From assembly GCA_021829055.1 (NCBI GenBank), contig JAJZCS010000065.1:1-8879 (forward strand): DNA of 8,879 nucleotides, written 5' to 3'. The DNA comes from Pseudomonadota bacterium (GTDB taxonomy: Bacteria > Pseudomonadota > Alphaproteobacteria > Acetobacterales > Acetobacteraceae). Each line of letters opens with the position of its first letter. Position 1 is the stretch's first letter. The notes under the pieces are model-generated. The model did no database searches. It was not told the origin of the DNA and saw only the letters and a program-made list of their open reading frames with translations. Of this stretch, positions 6,007 to 8,879 are shown piece after piece. Position numbers and translations under genes: made by a program.

Positions 6007-7026
6007 ATGCGTGAACCGATGATTACGGTATTGCTGCCGGTATATAACGCGCAAGAGAGCGTGAGGCGTGCAATAGACAGCATCTTGAGCCAGTCATATC
6101 GCGAGATTGAATTGCTCGTAATAAATGACGGGTCTCAGGATCGAAGTCTAGACATCATCAGAAGCTGTGACGACCCACGTATCCGGGTCATAGATCTTCA
6201 GAAAAATGGAGGTCTGATTGCGGCGCTCAATTTGGGTATTAAGGCTGCGCGCGGTGAATTTATTGCGAGACAGGACGCCGATGACGAATCCTTTCCGATG
6301 CGTCTTGAGTCGCAATGCCAGGTTCTGCTTGATGAGCCGAATATTGTTGCAGTTGGGGCGGCGCTGCGTATTGTAAAAAATGGCAACCCTTCCGGCGAAG
6401 TGTGGAGGTATCCGACGTCGGCTGTGGGAGCGCGGTGGCAAGCGCTCTTTAAGACACCGGTTGCGCACAGCGCTGTCGTGTATAGGCGAAGGCAAATCGT
6501 GGCCCTGGGTGGGTATTCAGATGATTTTCGATATGCTGAAGACTACGAGCTGTGGTCCAGGTTAGGAGAGACGGGAGGGATAAGAAGTCTTGAAGAGGCG
6601 CTTGTAAAATATGATGTCGGTCTTGGCGGGATAAGCAGGGCGAAAGCCGAGGAGCAGCGAGCAGTACACTGCCGGATCGCGAAGGCAAATATGGCGCGGC
6701 TCCTGAACGGTGATGTCGACAGCTCCGTAGTAGATACCCTCGCGATCGGAGTTGATAGGGATGAGGTATTCCAAGAACTTTCGGAATATGCACGAGCGAT
6801 TGAATGTCTCGTTCGTCTATATCAGCGGTTCGTGCTCGTTGAACAAGACAAGTACGGAGAGTTCAGTTCGCAGCAGGTAATGACAGATTTAGGAGAACGA
6901 TTCCGCAAACTGATTAGAATGCTTCCCTATAAAATGCGTCTTCGTGGATTAAGAATTTTGCGCAGAATGGCGCCAACGAAGAGTGTATCGCGGGCAAGTA
7001 TGGTACGTATGCTGTGCCAGATGTGA
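6007..7026 (+). CDS. Glycosyltransferase family 2
   Basis: A 339-residue protein with a full GT-A domain in its N-terminal two thirds. MITVLLPVYNAQESVRRAI (5-23) is the first nucleotide-binding strand. ELLVINDGSQD (35-45) follows, with the aspartate that contacts the uridine ring. The metal-binding DXD sits in FIARQDADDES (85-95, D90 and D92), and AEDYELW (177-183) supplies the catalytic-base ED motif. The C-terminal third is helical, basic and less conserved (for example RMLPYKMRLRGLRILRRMAP at 304-323), probably for membrane or acceptor contact; no clear transmembrane segment is seen. It would transfer one sugar from a nucleotide donor at the inner membrane. Starts at TTG 6001, ATG 6007 and ATG 6019 are all possible; 6007 was taken, with the weak TAGGTCGAG about 10-15 bases before. 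It stands alone between two opposite-strand genes. Confidence 0.9.
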   Translation: MREPMITVLLPVYNAQESVRRAIDSILSQSYREIELLVINDGSQDRSLDIIRSCDDPRIRVIDLQKNGGLIAALNLGIKAARGEFIARQDADDESFPMRLESQCQVLLDEPNIVAVGAALRIVKNGNPSGEVWRYPTSAVGARWQALFKTPVAHSAVVYRRRQIVALGGYSDDFRYAEDYELWSRLGETGGIRSLEEALVKYDVGLGGISRAKAEEQRAVHCRIAKANMARLLNGDVDSSVVDTLAIGVDRDEVFQELSEYARAIECLVRLYQRFVLVEQDKYGEFSSQQVMTDLGERFRKLIRMLPYKMRLRGLRILRRMAPTKSVSRASMVRMLCQM

Positions 7027-7068
7027 ACGCATGCAAGGAATGGCAAGTGTCATTAAAACGGGCCTCCA

Positions 7069-8340
7069 TCACTGTACCTGAACATTTGATGGAGCTGATG
7101 GTGTAGAGGAATTAGCGGATAAACCGGTAATTTGGAGAACGTCAATTACAGGTCCGCAACTAGTGTCAACGCAGTCTTGTGTTATGAAGATTTGGTTTGT
7201 GCTGGGATCGTATGCAGCACCCGAAAGTAGCTGTTGTCCGGTATTGTTGCTGAACGGGAGATTTAACGTCCATACCGCGTACGGCTTGACGTCATATTCG
7301 GGTTCTATGCCTTGCTTTACTTTTAAGAGGTCGTCTGCATCGTACGCCCATACTTGGTAGACATATGGATATGCATGATCGCCCTTGCTTGAGTTGGCGG
7401 GATCGTAGCATTCGCCTGAAGGTGGCGGTGACGTGGGAGCGCCGATGCCGTAGCAAAAGGGACCAGTTCCCTGTCGACCAAAGAAGAGAACAGATCGTGT
7501 GCCTGCTGGAAATACGACTCCAGTAATCTGTGTTGAACCATTGAATAAGTCGTTTTGTGTTCCCCACGCGGAGAGTGGATTTGAGAATGGGTATCCGACG
7601 AGGGGGGTTGCAGTGACGGTGGTTCCATTCGTAAGTTGAGAGGGGTCAAAGACAGAGACGGAGGGTCCACTTGATTGTTCGGAGATAATGTTTAGACAAC
7701 AATTTCCAGTGAGAGCGGGGCCGCCGAGCAAAGGTTGCCAATCCGCGGGGATTTGTGACATGTATCCACTAACGAATCCGGGATATTGCGTGCCTACGCG
7801 AAAGGGCCCGGTGACTTGTCCAGTGGTTGATAAGGAAAGTGGGCGTACAAAATGCGACGCGGATTGTGTTCCGCTTCCGTCGTAATACGAATAGACGCTG
7901 ATGATGAGTTTTCCGTTGTATACCAGGTAGCCACCAATGTTTTGGCCATTTGGGTCGGTTGGATTGACAGAGGTTCTTCGACCTTCAAGAGCGTCGGTCA
8001 ACGGCTGAAGAATGGTAGCTGTGGTGAGTGAATTTATGTCGGTACTGTCAATAATTTTTGGAATGGAGATTTCAGCAGTCTCTTGGTACCACATGTGGCC
8101 GGTTATAAATAATGAGTTATTTGCTGGATTGTATGCGAGGCCGTCGCCCGAGTATTCAAATGTGGTTTGATTTGTAGATCCTTCGGGAAGGCGGAATGCT
8201 CCTGTGTAAACCAAATTGGATGGTTGAATTAAGGGTTCAGATGTGGGTTGGGTTGTTGCGTGTGCAAGTGAGATTGTGGCAAGTATAAAAAAGGAAGATA
8301 AGGTTGCGTCTGAAAGCAGGGAAATGAAATATGGCTTCAT
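7069..8340 (-). CDS. Exported protein of unknown function, beta-propeller-like, ends at a possible Fn3 start
   Basis: A 423-residue protein if started at the ATG at 8340. Its first 28 residues form a Sec signal peptide: a short start with K2, a hydrophobic stretch SSFFILATISLA, and a signal peptidase I site AHA before TTQP. The mature part has repeated short motifs of extended strands, such as NLVYTGAFRLPEG (42-54), LAYNPANNSLFITGHMW (68-84), GGYLVYNGKLIISVYSY (136-152), SVLFFGRQG (283-291) and GAAYDPSTNQIFITQDC (374-390). This suggests a propeller-like fold; I cannot assign a function. Six cysteines (C214, C215, C296, C311, C390, C395) fit disulfides outside the cytoplasm. The end PSAPSNVQVQ looks like the linker and first strand of a fibronectin type III domain, yet a TGA follows at once. 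An ATG at 8409 would add 23 residues before the signal peptide. It converges on the GT2 gene with 42 bases between the stops; no terminator hairpin is obvious. Confidence 0.8.
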   Translation of the reverse strand: MKPYFISLLSDATLSSFFILATISLAHATTQPTSEPLIQPSNLVYTGAFRLPEGSTNQTTFEYSGDGLAYNPANNSLFITGHMWYQETAEISIPKIIDSTDINSLTTATILQPLTDALEGRRTSVNPTDPNGQNIGGYLVYNGKLIISVYSYYDGSGTQSASHFVRPLSLSTTGQVTGPFRVGTQYPGFVSGYMSQIPADWQPLLGGPALTGNCCLNIISEQSSGPSVSVFDPSQLTNGTTVTATPLVGYPFSNPLSAWGTQNDLFNGSTQITGVVFPAGTRSVLFFGRQGTGPFCYGIGAPTSPPPSGECYDPANSSKGDHAYPYVYQVWAYDADDLLKVKQGIEPEYDVKPYAVWTLNLPFSNNTGQQLLSGAAYDPSTNQIFITQDCVDTSCGPVIDVLQITGLSANSSTPSAPSNVQVQ

Positions 8341-8879
8341 ATGCGATTTGTCAGCTGCGCAAAGAGGGCGGGAGGGCAGGGTTGAAATTGCTGCGGCGTC
8401 GCACTTCATCTGCTAATCCAGTTGAGTGCGACGGTGGGGCGGGGAGACTTTTTGTTGCGTGAATCAGTTGGGCGGACTGCGTTGTTTGCGTTCTTCGTGA
8501 TGGAGTAGCGCGCACGGATTTCCCATGTCGGGGCGCGGTAATTTGTAAAATTGAGTTGAGCAAACGGAATCCCGAGGTTTCGACTCAAATTAAAAATGAC
8601 TTTGATCTCTGGGCGGTGTTGAGCGGGAGCCTGTACTTTTAGAAGTTCAATGAGTGTTGCCCCATTGAATGATGTATAGCAGAGCGATGAGTTTAATTAA
8701 GTGACAAGTTTCGCATTTACTTGTAGGCGTGTCAGCAGGGTCTGCTAAGAAGACGGGACGGAGTTCTAAATAATTGTCGGCTTTTGGCGAATTGCCCTTT
8801 GCCGTCCGGTTTCAGCATGAGCTATGTAAATGTAGTAGTCTTACTGTGTCATAAAGTGCGTTCTACAAATCAAACCACA
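8341..8879. other. Region upstream of the exported-protein gene, no clear gene
   Basis: No confident gene lies in the last 539 bases. On the minus strand one frame is open from 8696 to the TGA at 8406-8408 and reads, for example, RPEIKVIFNLSRNLGIPF and RAPTWEIRARYSITKN, then PTVALNWISR. Its stop overlaps the ATG at 8409 as ATGA. The only in-frame start is a TTG at 8588. A second open frame to its left on the same strand ends at about 8650 (residues such as DNYLELRPVFLADPAD and CETCHLIKLIALL). These could be fragments of a frameshifted, decayed gene or chance. No RNA gene, repeat array or clear promoter was seen. Confidence 0.4.

Noticed and set aside
6148..6793. Several minus-strand open frames opposite the GT2 gene
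   Set aside because: They overlap the conserved GT2 motifs and show no family features of their own.
7066..7092. CCATCA ... TGATGG inverted repeat near the convergent stops
   Set aside because: Six base pairs with a 15-base loop and no T run is too weak to call a terminator.
8784..8803. Sigma-54-like TTGGC ... TTTGC
   Set aside because: The GG to GC distance is 15 bases instead of the required 12, and no gene start lies at a suitable distance inside the window.

Overview
The window is part of a surface-polysaccharide locus of a Gram-negative bacterium. The evidence is a run of glycosyltransferases (GT4-like, GT25 and GT2 types), a polytopic O-antigen ligase/polymerase-type membrane protein with an N-terminus resembling the exosortase A-associated ligases, and a carbohydrate sulfotransferase. 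The species cannot be named from this sequence. The mosaic of one GC-rich gene at the left, AT-richer genes to the right and a GC-rich insertion-sequence remnant between them is typical of O-antigen/exopolysaccharide islands in Nitrospirota or Proteobacteria; that placement is inference.

Layout, left to right. Positions 1-3966 are a rightward block: the C-terminal part of a GT4 glycosyltransferase, a second glycosyltransferase overlapping it by ATGA, an O-antigen ligase-like membrane protein after a 104-base gap, and a GT25 glycosyltransferase starting 10 bases after the ligase stop. Positions 3967-4752 hold no intact gene. They contain a palindrome-rich segment of unknown origin (3967-4144) and the 5' part of an IS3-family element (about 4145-4681). 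In the element, orfA carries a one-base frameshift next to a 36-base perfect palindrome, an A7 slippery site with a downstream hairpin is still visible, and orfB stops matching after about 13 codons. Positions 4753-5739 (minus strand) encode a sulfotransferase with both PAPS-binding motifs. A 267-base AT-rich divergent spacer follows, then a GT2 glycosyltransferase (6007-7026, plus strand). A convergent gene (7069-8340, minus strand) encodes an exported protein of unknown function that stops where a fibronectin type III domain would be expected to begin. The last 470 bases contain no clear gene, only a startless minus-strand open frame that may be a remnant.

How the genes may work together (inference). 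The glycosyltransferases would build a lipid-linked oligosaccharide in the cytoplasm, the ligase/polymerase would join it to an acceptor or polymerise it on the periplasmic side, and the sulfotransferase would add sulfate to a sugar. The strand switches to the right of the IS remnant suggest that the sulfotransferase, GT2 and exported-protein genes are separately expressed cargo, assembled by recombination rather than as one operon. No convincing undescribed defence or mobile system is present. The more unusual observations are the homopolymer tracts in the ligase gene, one of which could fuse it in frame to the GT25 gene, and the palindrome beside the frameshift in the IS remnant.
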